The position numbers and the translations under genes were made by a program. Positions 58,701 through 63,800 of a DNA stretch of 64,000 bases are shown in pieces. Numbering within the stretch: position 1 is the first letter of the stretch; every line of letters begins with the position of its first letter. Source of the stretch: Galbula dea (Eukaryota > Chordata > Aves > Piciformes > Galbulidae); assembly GCA_013399015.1 (NCBI GenBank), contig VWZX01010557.1, forward strand, positions 86,888 through 150,887. The letters are read 5' to 3'. A model generated the notes under the pieces. That model was not told where the DNA came from. It saw only the letters and a list, made by a program, of their open reading frames with translations, and did not search any database.

Positions 58701-60801
58701 TTTTGTGGGAGGATGTGCTTTTTGCTGTTTCTGTGAAAAAGAAATCTGCTCAGATCTGGCCAAATTATAAGCCTTTTAAAAAATGTAGTTTGCACATGCT
58801 CAATAAAATTTCATGAAGACTGTGTAAATATATCATGGCTGATGCACTGAGGGAGTAATGGTGCATCACCATTATCACTGAGCTGTAGCAGCTGACACAA
58901 AGTCTTGGGTCGGTATGGAGCCAAAAGTCTTGGGTCAGTGTGGAGCCAAACAGGTCTGAAAAACGAGGACCTCTTAACCTCTGATGTACATTACTAATGG
59001 CATGGGAATTGGCTTTCTGGCATTTCTTTTTTTATTTCCTTTTATTTCCTTCTTTTGGTCCTGGTTTTGTGAAGAAAGCGCAATAGGGAAAAGGAAGCAA
59101 CCTGGGATAAAGTTTCTGGAGAAGTAAACTGGGGGGAGCAGAGGAGAGGGGGGAAGTTTCATCCACAGGAAATAAAAGACTGAAGAGATCCCCCCATGAT
59201 CAGCTTTTTGTGTTCTAAAGGAAGCAGAGATCAGTTGCTAAAAAAGAAAAGTATGGAATGTATTGGAAAGACCCTATAATAGTGTTTATGTTCAACAAGA
59301 TTAACTAGCTTCCAGTCACTTTGATTCACAATTGATAGCTGTCTACTTTGAAGTCTGGCTTTGCCTAACTTTAAGAGTTCTTGACTTGAAATCTTAGCAG
59401 TGCTATTTTATAGTAACTGTCACCTTTGTGTAAAGCATATTATGCACTTACGAGAGGTTGTTTCTTGGAGTATGACTATACAGAATTTGATCCAGTGGAA
59501 TCCAGTATCTCAACACATCTACAATAGAAATACCTAGGGAGACAAATGTATATTAAAATTGAAAGGAACTTAAGAAGTTTGATTGACTAAATTATTAACC
59601 TTAAATAATATGATTCTCATTCTTACTATGGTGGCTTTACTGGAGAGATGGCTCCTATACCACTGCTGTACCAGTATAGATTCACGGCTCATGATTGTAA
59701 TGGAGGTACTCTTTTTCTGTGCTCCTGAACTTCTGCACATTTTGCCGTTAGAATCTTAAGCCAGATTCTTAAGATATTCAGGATCTCAGGCAGTGTGTGA
59801 ATGTCAGCATAGATGATCCCACAGCTCAGTTTGATGCAAACTTTAAAAAATTTGTCTTTCAGCTTTTTGACAGGATAAAGTTATTCTGGATGCCTGCGAA
59901 GCACCAGCCAGATTTTATTTATCTGAGGCATGTTCCTCTTAGAAAGGTCCATCTCTTCACTATAATTCAGCTGAGTTGTCTTGTGCTTCTGTGGATTATA
60001 AAGGTTTCAAGAGCTGCCATTGTCTTTCCTATGATGGTATGAAATATTTTTTATTTCCTCTAAAAATCCCTTTTCTTTTCACCTGTGGATAATTACTATT
60101 GCACATCAAAAATAATTTTGGGCAGGTAGTTACAATACTGCTTTGATTCACTGGTCAAGGACAATTCATACTGTATTAATATTAAAGAAAAATTCTGCAT
60201 ACAGTCTCTAGTTTGATTCTAGGTTTATATTTGTGGGTAGCCCAACTATATATTCTCTTAGAGAAAATTATTCTCTTAAAAAAGTTAAAATCTATTTGAT
60301 GTTTTTATTTGAGGAGAAGTATGCAATCATTTTACAGAAAGAACATTCACTCATTAAGGAAGATTGTTCATTGCACTGAGGAACTTCAGTAAACTTTAGT
60401 TCTTTGTCTTGCTGGAAGTAAAACAAAAACCTGTTCTGCTGCTTAAGTGATCTCTCTGATTATTTCACTAATTGAAAATAAAAGATTTCTACTGACTTTA
60501 ATGACTGTTAAATGCTTCAAGCCATAGTTCATCTGAACAAAGGAAGACTAGTTGTTGGCCTATCCAAATTAAAGGATAAAATTCTAGCTGCAAACTGTGG
60601 TCACTTTTGAAATTATTCCTTTATGAGCATATTTGTCAGTTTCACTTGCTTAACTTCCTAATTCTTTCATCTTTTCAGGTTCTAGCTTTGGTTTTTGTCC
60701 GAAAACTCATGGATTTCTTTTTTACTAAGCGGGAGCTCAGTTGGTTAGATGATTTGATGCCAGAGAGCAAGAAAAAGAAACTGGAAGATGCTGAGAAAGA
60801 G
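4607..60801 (+). CDS. SLC4A10: SLC4A10 (NBCn2/NCBE) sodium-bicarbonate cotransporter, 18 internal exons, partial at both ends
   Basis: The 18 exons join to 2,650 bases, one open frame of 883 codons. Exons: 4607-4767, 17114-17302, 27396-27484, 31318-31475, 32457-32544, 33061-33207, 33562-33662, 35032-35206, 35392-35525, 36697-36942, 49525-49630, 52497-52658, 52892-53005, 53498-53659, 56322-56573, 57860-57928, 59863-60036, 60679-60801. Every intron is GT-AG and every junction keeps phase. The family carries Na+ and HCO3- across the plasma membrane, with a cytoplasmic N-domain, about 14 membrane spans and a cytoplasmic tail; this member serves pH control in neurons and choroid plexus. The known protein is about 1,100 residues, so roughly the first 170 and the last 70 residues lie outside. 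SLC4A10 is preferred over SLC4A7 because exon 2 reads DQQVGSGQLSEDVRHRVHEA and exon 17 reads FWMPAKHQ and KVSRAAIVFPMM. Paralogue comparison is from memory, not from a search. Confidence 0.95.
5487..5543 (+). repeat. T-rich (GTTTTTTT)n simple tract
   Basis: Runs of 5 to 9 T broken by single G on the + strand. An apparent Lys-rich reading frame on the other strand is an artefact of this tract. Confidence 0.9.
6835..6840 (+). promoter_or_regulatory. TATA-type box inside the putative LTR
   Basis: tataaa in the context ccagtataaagttg, upstream of the poly(A) signal at 7213 as expected for U3/R. Activity is unknown. Confidence 0.4.
7213..7218 (+). terminator. Poly(A) signal inside the putative LTR
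   Basis: aataaa followed by gcatctgtcacttgttaagt, an LTR R/U5-like arrangement in sense with SLC4A10. Whether it is used is unknown. Confidence 0.4.
7541..7577 (+). repeat. T/G simple tract with (GTTT)n end
   Basis: ggtttttttggtttttttg followed by three tttg units. Confidence 0.85.
12021..12035 (+). repeat. A homopolymer, 15 bases
   Basis: Uninterrupted A run following cacaggtt. No retrocopy was recognised upstream of it. Confidence 0.9.
13470..14455 (-). mobile_element. CR1 LINE, longest visible copy, 3' half of ORF2 through 3' end
   Basis: Minus strand. Recognisable pieces from 5' to 3' of the element: SPQGSVLELVLFN (end of the reverse transcriptase core, with the usual PQGSVLGP changed), FNKAKCKVLHLGQGNPK, ILPTYFVLVRPHLEYCV, DLLESVQRRATKMIRGLEHL and LFSLDRRRFQGDLIVAFQYL. 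The 3' end at 13470-13520 reads atagaatcatagaatggtct on the + strand. Frames are broken, so it is dead. Confidence 0.93.
15013..15118 (+). repeat. T/G-rich compound simple repeat
   Basis: Contains gttt units (15046-15064), ggttgtttggttggtt, and a (GT)n run near 15095-15107. Confidence 0.9.
17114..17302 (+). CDS. SLC4A10: SLC4A10 visible exon 2: N-domain, His-rich helix and SFADIGKK motif
   Basis: Acceptor ttttcag, donor gtaatg, 189 bp. It encodes DQQVGSGQLSEDVRHRVHEA, then KQHHHQNQKK, then IPIVRSFADIGKKQSEPHS and MDKN. This is the segment that separates SLC4A10 from SLC4A7 (DNMIASGQLDES) and SLC4A8 (DQQELSSDLNDS). It ends with the first base of a Gly codon. If the donor were ignored, the frame would stop within 10 codons. 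Confidence 0.96.
17303..27395 (+). other. Intron between visible exons 2 and 3 (10.1 kb)
   Basis: Starts gtaatg and ends agcag. The sequence is AT-rich and unusually poor in recognisable repeats. Slightly GC-richer islands at about 18345-18480 and 26430-26600 were examined and gave no recognised protein or repeat. In SLC4A7 a 123-residue cassette sits at this position; nothing like it was seen here. Confidence 0.8.
23510..23544 (+). repeat. Short T/G simple tract
   Basis: Alternating ggttttt and gtttggtgg units on the + strand. Confidence 0.75.
27396..27484 (+). CDS. SLC4A10: SLC4A10 visible exon 3: linker of the N-domain (QIVSPQSAP...STVDFSK)
   Basis: 89 bp, donor gtaagt. It encodes QIVSPQSAPACIENKND then VSRENSTVDFSK and ends at a codon boundary. 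The acceptor is tandem, tagcag at 27390-27395: use of the first AG would add three bases and place an extra Ala before Gly. The segment is a Ser-rich linker expected to be exposed. Mammalian transcripts can place a 30-residue cassette directly after it. Confidence 0.94.
27485..31317 (+). other. Intron between visible exons 3 and 4 (3.8 kb)
   Basis: Starts gtaagt and ends ttcccag. Mammalian SLC4A10 has an optional 30-residue cassette exon at this point. I read the intron for a matching phase-0 segment of about 90 bp and saw none. No repeat family was recognised. Confidence 0.8.
31318..31475 (+). CDS. SLC4A10: SLC4A10 visible exon 4: N-domain beta core
   Basis: Acceptor ttcccag, donor gtacgc, 158 bp, phase 0 in. 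It encodes VDLHFMKKIPPGAEASNILV then GELEFLDRAVVAFVRLCPAV then LLTGLAEVPIPTR. Relative to the mammalian protein as I recall it, VRLSPAV has become VRLCPAV and LLQGL has become LLTGL. The last Arg codon is split AG|A with exon 5. Confidence 0.96.
31476..32456 (+). other. Intron between visible exons 4 and 5 (981 bp)
   Basis: Starts gtacgc and ends ttacag. Contains the A/C-rich simple tract at 31672-31770, including an (AC)n run at 31746-31763. Nothing else recognised. Confidence 0.85.
31672..31770 (+). repeat. A/C-rich compound simple repeat with (AC)n
   Basis: aaacc and aaac units followed by an (AC)n run at 31746-31763. It is the only clear tract in the window with A/C rather than T/G on the + strand. 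Confidence 0.9.
32457..32544 (+). CDS. SLC4A10: SLC4A10 visible exon 5: N-domain (GPLGKGQQYHEIGRSIATLM)
   Basis: Acceptor tttacag, donor gtattt, 88 bp. It encodes FLFILLGPLGKGQQYHEIGR and SIATLMTDE, a segment almost invariant in SLC4 bicarbonate transporters and part of the folded cytoplasmic domain. It ends at a codon boundary. Confidence 0.96.
32545..33060 (+). other. Intron between visible exons 5 and 6 (516 bp)
   Basis: Starts gtattt and ends ttcacag after a pyrimidine-rich stretch. No feature seen. Confidence 0.85.
33061..33207 (+). CDS. SLC4A10: SLC4A10 visible exon 6: N-domain end (AYKAKDRNDL...VLPPGEWDP)
   Basis: Acceptor ttttcacag, donor gtttgt, exactly 49 codons. It encodes VFHDVAYKAKDRNDLVSGID, then EFLDQVTVLPPGEWDP and IRIEPPKNVPSQ. 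These match the dimer-forming end of the SLC4 cytoplasmic domain. An upstream open stretch continues in frame from 32887 but holds no recognised protein and lies behind a good acceptor, so the exon start is set at 33061. Confidence 0.96.
33208..33561 (+). other. Intron between visible exons 6 and 7 (354 bp)
   Basis: Starts gtttgt and ends tggtag. A short tttg-type simple tract lies at 33292-33320. Nothing else seen. Confidence 0.85.
33292..33320 (+). repeat. (TTTG)n-type tract
   Basis: tttgtttgtttgtttggttg followed by a T run. Confidence 0.85.
33562..33662 (+). CDS. SLC4A10: SLC4A10 visible exon 7: linker between N-domain and membrane domain
   Basis: Acceptor ctggtag, donor gttagt, 101 bp. 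It encodes EKRKIPGVPNGTAAHGDTEQ then PGGHSGPELQRTG. The Gly/Pro/His-rich middle is the least conserved part of the visible protein; the recalled mammalian version has GEAEPHGG where this has GDTEQPGG. The exon ends with AA, which with the first base of exon 8 gives Lys where the family normally has Arg. Confidence 0.94.
33663..35031 (+). other. Intron between visible exons 7 and 8 (1.4 kb)
   Basis: Starts gttagt and ends tcttta-g. No repeat or gene recognised. A 120-codon reading frame on the minus strand at 34280-34642 has no recognisable protein features and is treated as chance. Confidence 0.85.
35032..35206 (+). CDS. SLC4A10: SLC4A10 visible exon 8: entry to the membrane domain and span 1
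   Basis: Acceptor ttcttta-g, donor gtatgt, 175 bp. It encodes FFGGLILDIKRKAPFFWSDF then RDALSLQCLASFLFLYCACM and SPVITFGGLLGEATEGRI. The LASFLFLYCACMSPVITFGG stretch is the first membrane span. The exon 7/8 junction reads TGKFFGG rather than the usual TGRIFGG or TGRLFGG. Confidence 0.96.
35392..35525 (+). CDS. SLC4A10: SLC4A10 visible exon 9: membrane spans 2-3
   Basis: Acceptor atatccag, donor gtaagt, 134 bp, behind the shortest intron of the gene (185 bp). It encodes SAIESLFGASMTGIAYSLFG, then GQPLTILGSTGPVLVFEK and ILFKFC. The half-helix motif LGSTGPVLVFEK is conserved across SLC4 and lies close to the ion site in solved relatives. It ends with two bases of a Lys codon. Confidence 0.96.
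35526..36696 (+). other. Intron between visible exons 9 and 10 (1.2 kb)
   Basis: Starts gtaagt and ends ttttag behind a long T tract. T/G-rich simple sequence lies at 35730-35868. Nothing else recognised. Confidence 0.85.
35730..35868 (+). repeat. T/G-rich simple tracts with ggt triplets
   Basis: T runs with gtttgttt near 35735-35752 and ggtggtggtggttt near 35802-35815, then a longer T run and cccccag. Confidence 0.75.
36697..36942 (+). CDS. SLC4A10: SLC4A10 visible exon 10: membrane spans 4-5
   Basis: Acceptor ttttttag, donor gtaagt, 246 bp. It encodes EYGLSYLSLRASIGLWTAIL, CIILVATDASSLVCYITRFT, EEAFASLICIIFIYEALEKL and then FHLSETYPINMHNDLDLLTK. Two hydrophobic spans are clear. The last codon is split TC|A. 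A 12.6 kb intron follows, the longest visible. Confidence 0.96.
40664..40997 (-). mobile_element. CR1 LINE 3' end copy
   Basis: Minus strand. The frame 40982-40746 reads GLFSLVTSDRTRGNGLKL and WNRLPREVVESPSLEVFKKR, the last part of CR1 ORF2. The 3' end is marked by tcatagaatcattacggttg at 40669-40688. 5' truncated at about 40997. Confidence 0.93.
42750..42764 (+). repeat. T homopolymer
   Basis: About 15 uninterrupted T after aaattattc. Confidence 0.85.
43075..43205. repeat. AT-rich TATAGTA-type degenerate tandem repeat
   Basis: Repeated tatagtata, agtatactatat and attatagtat units over about 130 bp. Many units are self-complementary (agtatact, tatata), so the tract could form hairpins. Confidence 0.85.
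43836..44582 (-). mobile_element. CR1 LINE, 3' portion of ORF2 through 3' end
   Basis: Minus strand. Frames at 44589-44404 (NKAKCCVLHLGHRKPMQCYR) and 44381-44106 (LMRPHLEYWVQYRASHYEKD, QRRAMTLVKGLEQKYCEEQL) match the CR1 ORF2 C-terminus. The 3' end near 43836 has the usual aatcatagaatcataaaggc. Many substitutions; not coding now. Confidence 0.92.
47836..47995 (+). other. Exon-like open segment in the 12.6 kb intron, unrecognised
   Basis: A pyrimidine-rich acceptor-like site cttcccttctag ends at 47835. The following sequence stays open to a stop ending at 47998 if joined to exon 10 in phase (TC|T). It would encode EKVTVIEQPTSPWPTVIK and more, 53 residues in all. It is GC-richer than the surrounding intron. 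I do not recognise the protein. It may be an alternative terminal exon, a relic of an unknown repeat or retrocopy, or chance. Confidence 0.2.
49525..49630 (+). CDS. SLC4A10: SLC4A10 visible exon 11: large extracellular loop with N-glycosylation sites
   Basis: Acceptor tttcag, donor gtaagt, 106 bp. It encodes CSCVEPEHPSNKTLRYWQDY and NISASDVPWGNLTVS. Three N-glycosylation sequons are visible: NKT, NIS and NLT. Two Cys here plus two in exon 12 form the conserved four-Cys set of the loop between spans 5 and 6. The loop is more divergent from mammals than the membrane spans, as is usual in the family. Confidence 0.95.
49631..52496 (+). other. Intron between visible exons 11 and 12 (2.9 kb)
   Basis: Starts gtaagt and ends tgacag. 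No repeat family or gene recognised. Confidence 0.85.
52497..52658 (+). CDS. SLC4A10: SLC4A10 visible exon 12: end of extracellular loop and span 6
   Basis: Acceptor cctgacag, donor gtgtgt, 54 codons in phase 0. It encodes ECKKFHGEFVGRACGHHGPY, then VPDVLFWSVILFFSTVTLSS and TLKQFKTSRYFPTK. It carries loop cysteines 3 and 4 and one membrane span, followed by a basic cytoplasmic turn. Confidence 0.96.
52892..53005 (+). CDS. SLC4A10: SLC4A10 visible exon 13: membrane span 7
   Basis: Acceptor atcgtag, donor gtaatt, 38 codons. It encodes VRSVVSDFAVFLTILSMVLI then DYAIGIPSPKLQVPNAFK. SDFAVFLTI and IPSPKLQVP are family signatures. The intron before it is only 233 bp. Confidence 0.96.
53006..53497 (+). 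other. Intron between visible exons 13 and 14 (492 bp)
   Basis: Starts gtaatt and ends tttatag. Nothing else seen. Confidence 0.85.
53498..53659 (+). CDS. SLC4A10: SLC4A10 visible exon 14: membrane span 8 and FMDQQITAVIINRKEHKLK
   Basis: Acceptor tttatag, donor gtattc, 54 codons. It encodes PTRDDRGWFITPLGPNPWWT, VIAAVIPALLCTILIFMDQQ and ITAVIINRKEHKLK. This is among the most conserved SLC4 stretches: the DQQIT motif lies in the transport core and the basic NRKEHKLK end faces the cytoplasm. Confidence 0.97.
53660..56321 (+). other. Intron between visible exons 14 and 15 (2.7 kb)
   Basis: Starts gtattc and ends ttaacag. It includes a 128-codon + strand reading frame at 54376-54762 rich in Cys, Ser and hydrophobic residues. 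It matches no family I know, and I take it as chance. Confidence 0.8.
56322..56573 (+). CDS. SLC4A10: SLC4A10 visible exon 15: membrane spans 9-11
   Basis: Acceptor tttaacag, donor gtaatt, 84 codons, the longest visible exon. It encodes KGCGYHLDLLMVAVMLGVCS, IMGLPWFVAATVLSISHVNS, LKLESECSAPGEQPKFLGIR and then EQRVTGLMIFILMGSSVFLT plus SILK. GLPWFVAATV and the REQR motif are diagnostic of the family. Confidence 0.97.
56574..57859 (+). other. Intron between visible exons 15 and 16 (1.3 kb)
   Basis: Starts gtaatt and ends gtgcag. No feature seen. Confidence 0.85.
57860..57928 (+). CDS. SLC4A10: SLC4A10 visible exon 16: membrane span 12
   Basis: Acceptor cttgtgcag, donor gtaaaa, 23 codons. It encodes FIPMPVLYGVFLYMGASSLK and GIQ. 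It is too short to be found as a reading frame alone but fits exactly in phase between exons 15 and 17. Confidence 0.96.
57929..59862 (+). other. Intron between visible exons 16 and 17 (1.9 kb)
   Basis: Starts gtaaaa and ends tttcag. Contains a two-copy 25-bp tandem repeat at 58899-58948. No other feature recognised. Confidence 0.85.
58899..58948. repeat. Two-copy 25-bp tandem repeat
   Basis: Copies at 58899-58923 and 58924-58948, each starting aaagtcttgggtc and ending tggagcca. They differ at two positions, both G/A. Confidence 0.95.
59863..60036 (+). CDS. SLC4A10: SLC4A10 visible exon 17: membrane spans 13-14
   Basis: Acceptor tgtctttcag, donor gtatga, 58 codons. It encodes LFDRIKLFWMPAKHQPDFIY, LRHVPLRKVHLFTIIQLSCL and VLLWIIKVSRAAIVFPMM. 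FWMPAKHQ and KVSRAAIVFPMM favour SLC4A10 over SLC4A7 (LFGMPAKHQ, KVSAAAVVFPMM). The first residue is Leu, where the recalled mammalian SLC4A10 has Phe. Confidence 0.97.
60037..60678 (+). other. Intron between visible exons 17 and 18 (642 bp)
   Basis: Starts gtatga and ends tttcag. No feature seen. Confidence 0.85.
60679..60801 (+). CDS. SLC4A10: SLC4A10 visible exon 18: last span and start of cytoplasmic tail
   Basis: Acceptor cttttcag, donor gtgggt, 41 codons. It encodes VLALVFVRKLMDFFFTKREL then SWLDDLMPESKKKKLEDAEK plus Glu. The acidic LDD motif and the Lys cluster belong to the conserved start of the C-terminal tail. The rest of the tail, including the alternative ends known in mammals, is not found in the remaining 3.2 kb. 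Reading through the donor leaves the frame open to a stop ending at 60963. Confidence 0.95.
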
Positions 60802-61080
60802 GTGGGTCATGGTTTCAGATTTTTTTGCTGTATAGCACTTTATCAATTTCTCCTGCAAACATTTAGAGAAAATTCTGTAAATAAGGCATATTCCATGCAA
60901 CAGGCAGACTTGTTAACAGTATCCAAAGTGTTATACTGTAAGATTTTATGTAAGTCTTTTTAAGGTTAGAGGTTTCTTGGAGGTTAGAAACCTAATAGAC
61001 TTAGGTGGGAACGTCTTTTAAATGTAGATTATTATGCTGCCATACTGTCATATAACATAGTATCTACAGTGCTTCTGAGG

Positions 61081-61330
61081 TCACTCAGGTGATGTGCAGG
61101 GATGAGCCTGTGTTTGTAGGAAAGCCCTAAGATGCCTGGGGCACTTTGATGCTGCCTTGGTGATCCTCTTGATCCAGTGGAGATGCTGAGGAGACCATCT
61201 CATCTCATCATGGCTAGGCTTCGCGAACGAAGATTTGGGAAGGGCTCTACCCACTGCACAATTTAAAGGGCATGACATGTCCCAGCTACATCTGAGCAAT
61301 ACATTGGTCACTTGCCATCACTTTGTGCCC
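61081..61330. other. CpG-bearing unassigned segment, possible old retroelement piece
   Basis: In an otherwise CpG-poor intron, the core at 61216-61250 contains cttcgcgaacgaag, an imperfect palindrome, next to atttgggaagggctctaccc. It looks familiar as a dispersed repeat but I cannot name the family. There is no convincing reading frame. Confidence 0.25.
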
Positions 61331-63499
61331 TCTCCACTCAGCAGTGTCATAAACCCTGGACAGTATCTCTATTACACTCTGGGCCATCACTTTCTGCTAC
61401 TGCAGAAACAATGTACTTCTACTTTCTAATGAAAAAGTCAGTGACACCGCTTACCCCTGTTAATCAAATCCTCAGACTTTCTCTTAACAGCCTGTTGCAC
61501 TACCACTCTGTTGACTGTTTCAGATCTGAACTCCTCACCTCCTTTCAAAGAATATCCATTACAGATCATTTCTTATGACCTTGATACAGGGCAGATTCCT
61601 GTGTATTTCCAGTCAGAATGTTCCTATATTTTGACAGTGAGACACTGCTCTGATTGTAGCTTTCTAACCGGTTTTGCATCTGTTTAATCGTATTTTCATC
61701 TAGCTGCTGCTTCATTAATTACTTGTTTGAATATCATATAAAACTGTGGGAATATAAAATAACTTTATATGTAAGGGATGGAGGTCTTTGTCGCTGGTAT
61801 CAGCCACGCAGTCAATGACAACTGTTTGGGAACTTCAGTACTGGGCCCAAATAAATGAGGGACAAGTCTCAATGGAGAATCACTAACTGCAGGAGCAGTA
61901 GGTAGAAAAAGTTGGTGCCAGGTTATTTTAAATGGGAGTTGTGTGTCCTGCATCAGTGCTTCTGAATAGAAGCATGGTGTGAGGCTGTGGCAGCAGTTTG
62001 AGATGAAGGTGCAGATGATGCCACAAGGTCTTGGCAGGCTGTGGTCACTTCTAGGCAGGGACTGCTCTGGGGACAGTTGTGCAAATGAGCTCTAAGATGC
62101 CCTGAAGACCTCTGCAAAAGTTCATGACCCTTGAGATGTAACCTTTTGGTGGTACAAGGGTACTGCAAGAACTTGTGAATGGAGAGATCAGCAGTGTATC
62201 CTTAGGGATGCACTGAGGTAGCTGAAGCCAGTGAAATGGTGTGTGTAAGGATTCCCATTGGGAAGTCTATTTGCAGAAGCAGGACATGAGCTAATAATTA
62301 GACCATGTAACTATGAAAACTAGATTTCTTTGCCTTTAAGATTCTTCTGTGACCTTTGACAACTCACTGCCTCATCTGTAACCTGGAGAATTATAACTTT
62401 GCTTCCTTTGACACATTCAACGTGCTTTCATAGAACACATTTTGAGGAAAAGGTTTTACCTAGGTGGTAAACATAATGATGATTGTTTACTATTTAGTAT
62501 GTCCCTGTAAAATTACCAGGCTGAAATTAAAATGTATGAGTCATTGTTTTCCCCTTTGAATCAAAGCAGACCAGAGAGTTGTTTCATCACAGTATCTCCT
62601 GTCATCACAATTCAGAGTAGCCAAAAGTAACCAAGGTAGCTCTCTTCTTTCTGAGTCTGGTTATTTGAAAGAATTCCTTGTTGTCCTTGTGTTTTGCTTA
62701 TATGTCACTTTCTTTCCTATGTTTGATAGGATGGCATCAGAAAACAAAACAGGGAAAATCTACTGGTGTTACTTTATTTCATTCGCTGTCTATTTGGAGA
62801 GGTTATTTTTAGATATTTTGGCATTTCTAAATATTTGGAGCTATTATTAAAACTGTTCAACTGTCAAAAACTTAAGAAACTGTGAAGCCTGGAAATGACA
62901 AAATTAACTAGTAATAAAACTTCTGACATGTAGCCTAAAGAATTAATTGGAGAGTTGCTATCACACGGCTTTTAAAAATAGAAGTATTCTACCCACAAGA
63001 ATATTCAGAAATATGGTTGACAAGATCTGAAACTTATTTGATTGGATCCTAATTTCATCACTTAGGTTGTTTTTATCTTTTTAGGCCATGTTTTTCCAAG
63101 GCTTTGTACATTTATAGTGGATATTATACATGCCTTCTCCTTACAGACCCCGTTTGGAAGGCAGTTTTATGTTAATCAGTTAAGTCTTTCAGAGACAGGA
63201 ATGAAACAAAGTGAATTCTCTCATTTGGAGACAAAAAAAATGTGACTTCTAAAATAGTTGTCATAGTAAAACATAGAATAAACAAATTTTGGTACAGAGG
63301 GAACTTAAATTCTACTATTTTGGAAAATTGTACAGGCTCTTCCAGCTAATACCAACTTAGCAGTGTGTGTGATGCATGTGGAGTTTTGGGTGATCTGCCA
63401 GAAAATGCTAAACCCTCTTTTTGGGAGAGCCAACACACGCTTTCAAACAGGCACTAGGATAAACTGTTATGAAGTGTCCTGATTCCGTGTGAGTACACG

Positions 63500-63700
63500 T
63501 AGAAATTTTTTCCCAGTTCAGGTGCCAGAGCACTGGAACAGACTGCCCAGAGAAGTTGTGGAGTCTCTTCTCTGGAGATATTCAAAACCCATCTGGATGC
63601 GCTTCTGTGTGACCTGGTCTAGGGAATCCTGCTGTGGCAGGGGGGTTGGACTAGATGATCTTTCAAGGTCCCTTCCAACTCCTAATATTCTGTGATTCTG
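63500..63700 (+). mobile_element. CR1 LINE 3' end copy
   Basis: The + strand reads VPEHWNRLPREVVES near 63519-63565, then the 3' untranslated part with gttggactagatgatctttc and a terminal attctgtgattctgtga. It is 5' truncated and close to consensus at the 3' end, suggesting a younger copy than the one at 1478. An LTR-like sequence starts directly at its tail. Confidence 0.93.
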
Positions 63701-63800
63701 TGATTTTGGCTGCGATAGAGTTAATTTTGTCCCTTATGGCTGGTACAGCTCTACGTTTGGGATTTAGGAAGAGAATAATGTTCTTTTCCTGTTCCAAGTG
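63701..63800 (+). mobile_element. LTR-like 5' fragment of an avian ERV
   Basis: It begins tgattttggctgcgatagag and continues ttaattttgtcc, ctggtacagctctacgtttg. This resembles the start of LTRs widespread in bird genomes (ERVL-type by recall). Only the first hundred bases are recognisable; after about 63800 similarity is lost. It follows directly on the CR1 tail at 63700. Confidence 0.6.

Noticed and set aside
59797..59862. In-frame open stretch upstream of exon 17 with a possible earlier acceptor at 59829
   Set aside because: The sequence before 59829 lacks a good pyrimidine tract, while the acceptor at 59862 has one and gives the conserved GIQ-LFDR junction.
4607..60801. Gene could be SLC4A7 or SLC4A8 instead of SLC4A10
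   Set aside because: Exon 2 (SGQLSEDVRHRVHEA), exon 3 (ENKNDVSRENSTVDFSK) and exon 17 (LFWMPAKHQ, KVSRAAIVFPMM) differ from recalled SLC4A7 and SLC4A8 and agree with SLC4A10; the 123-residue cassette of SLC4A7 is also absent.
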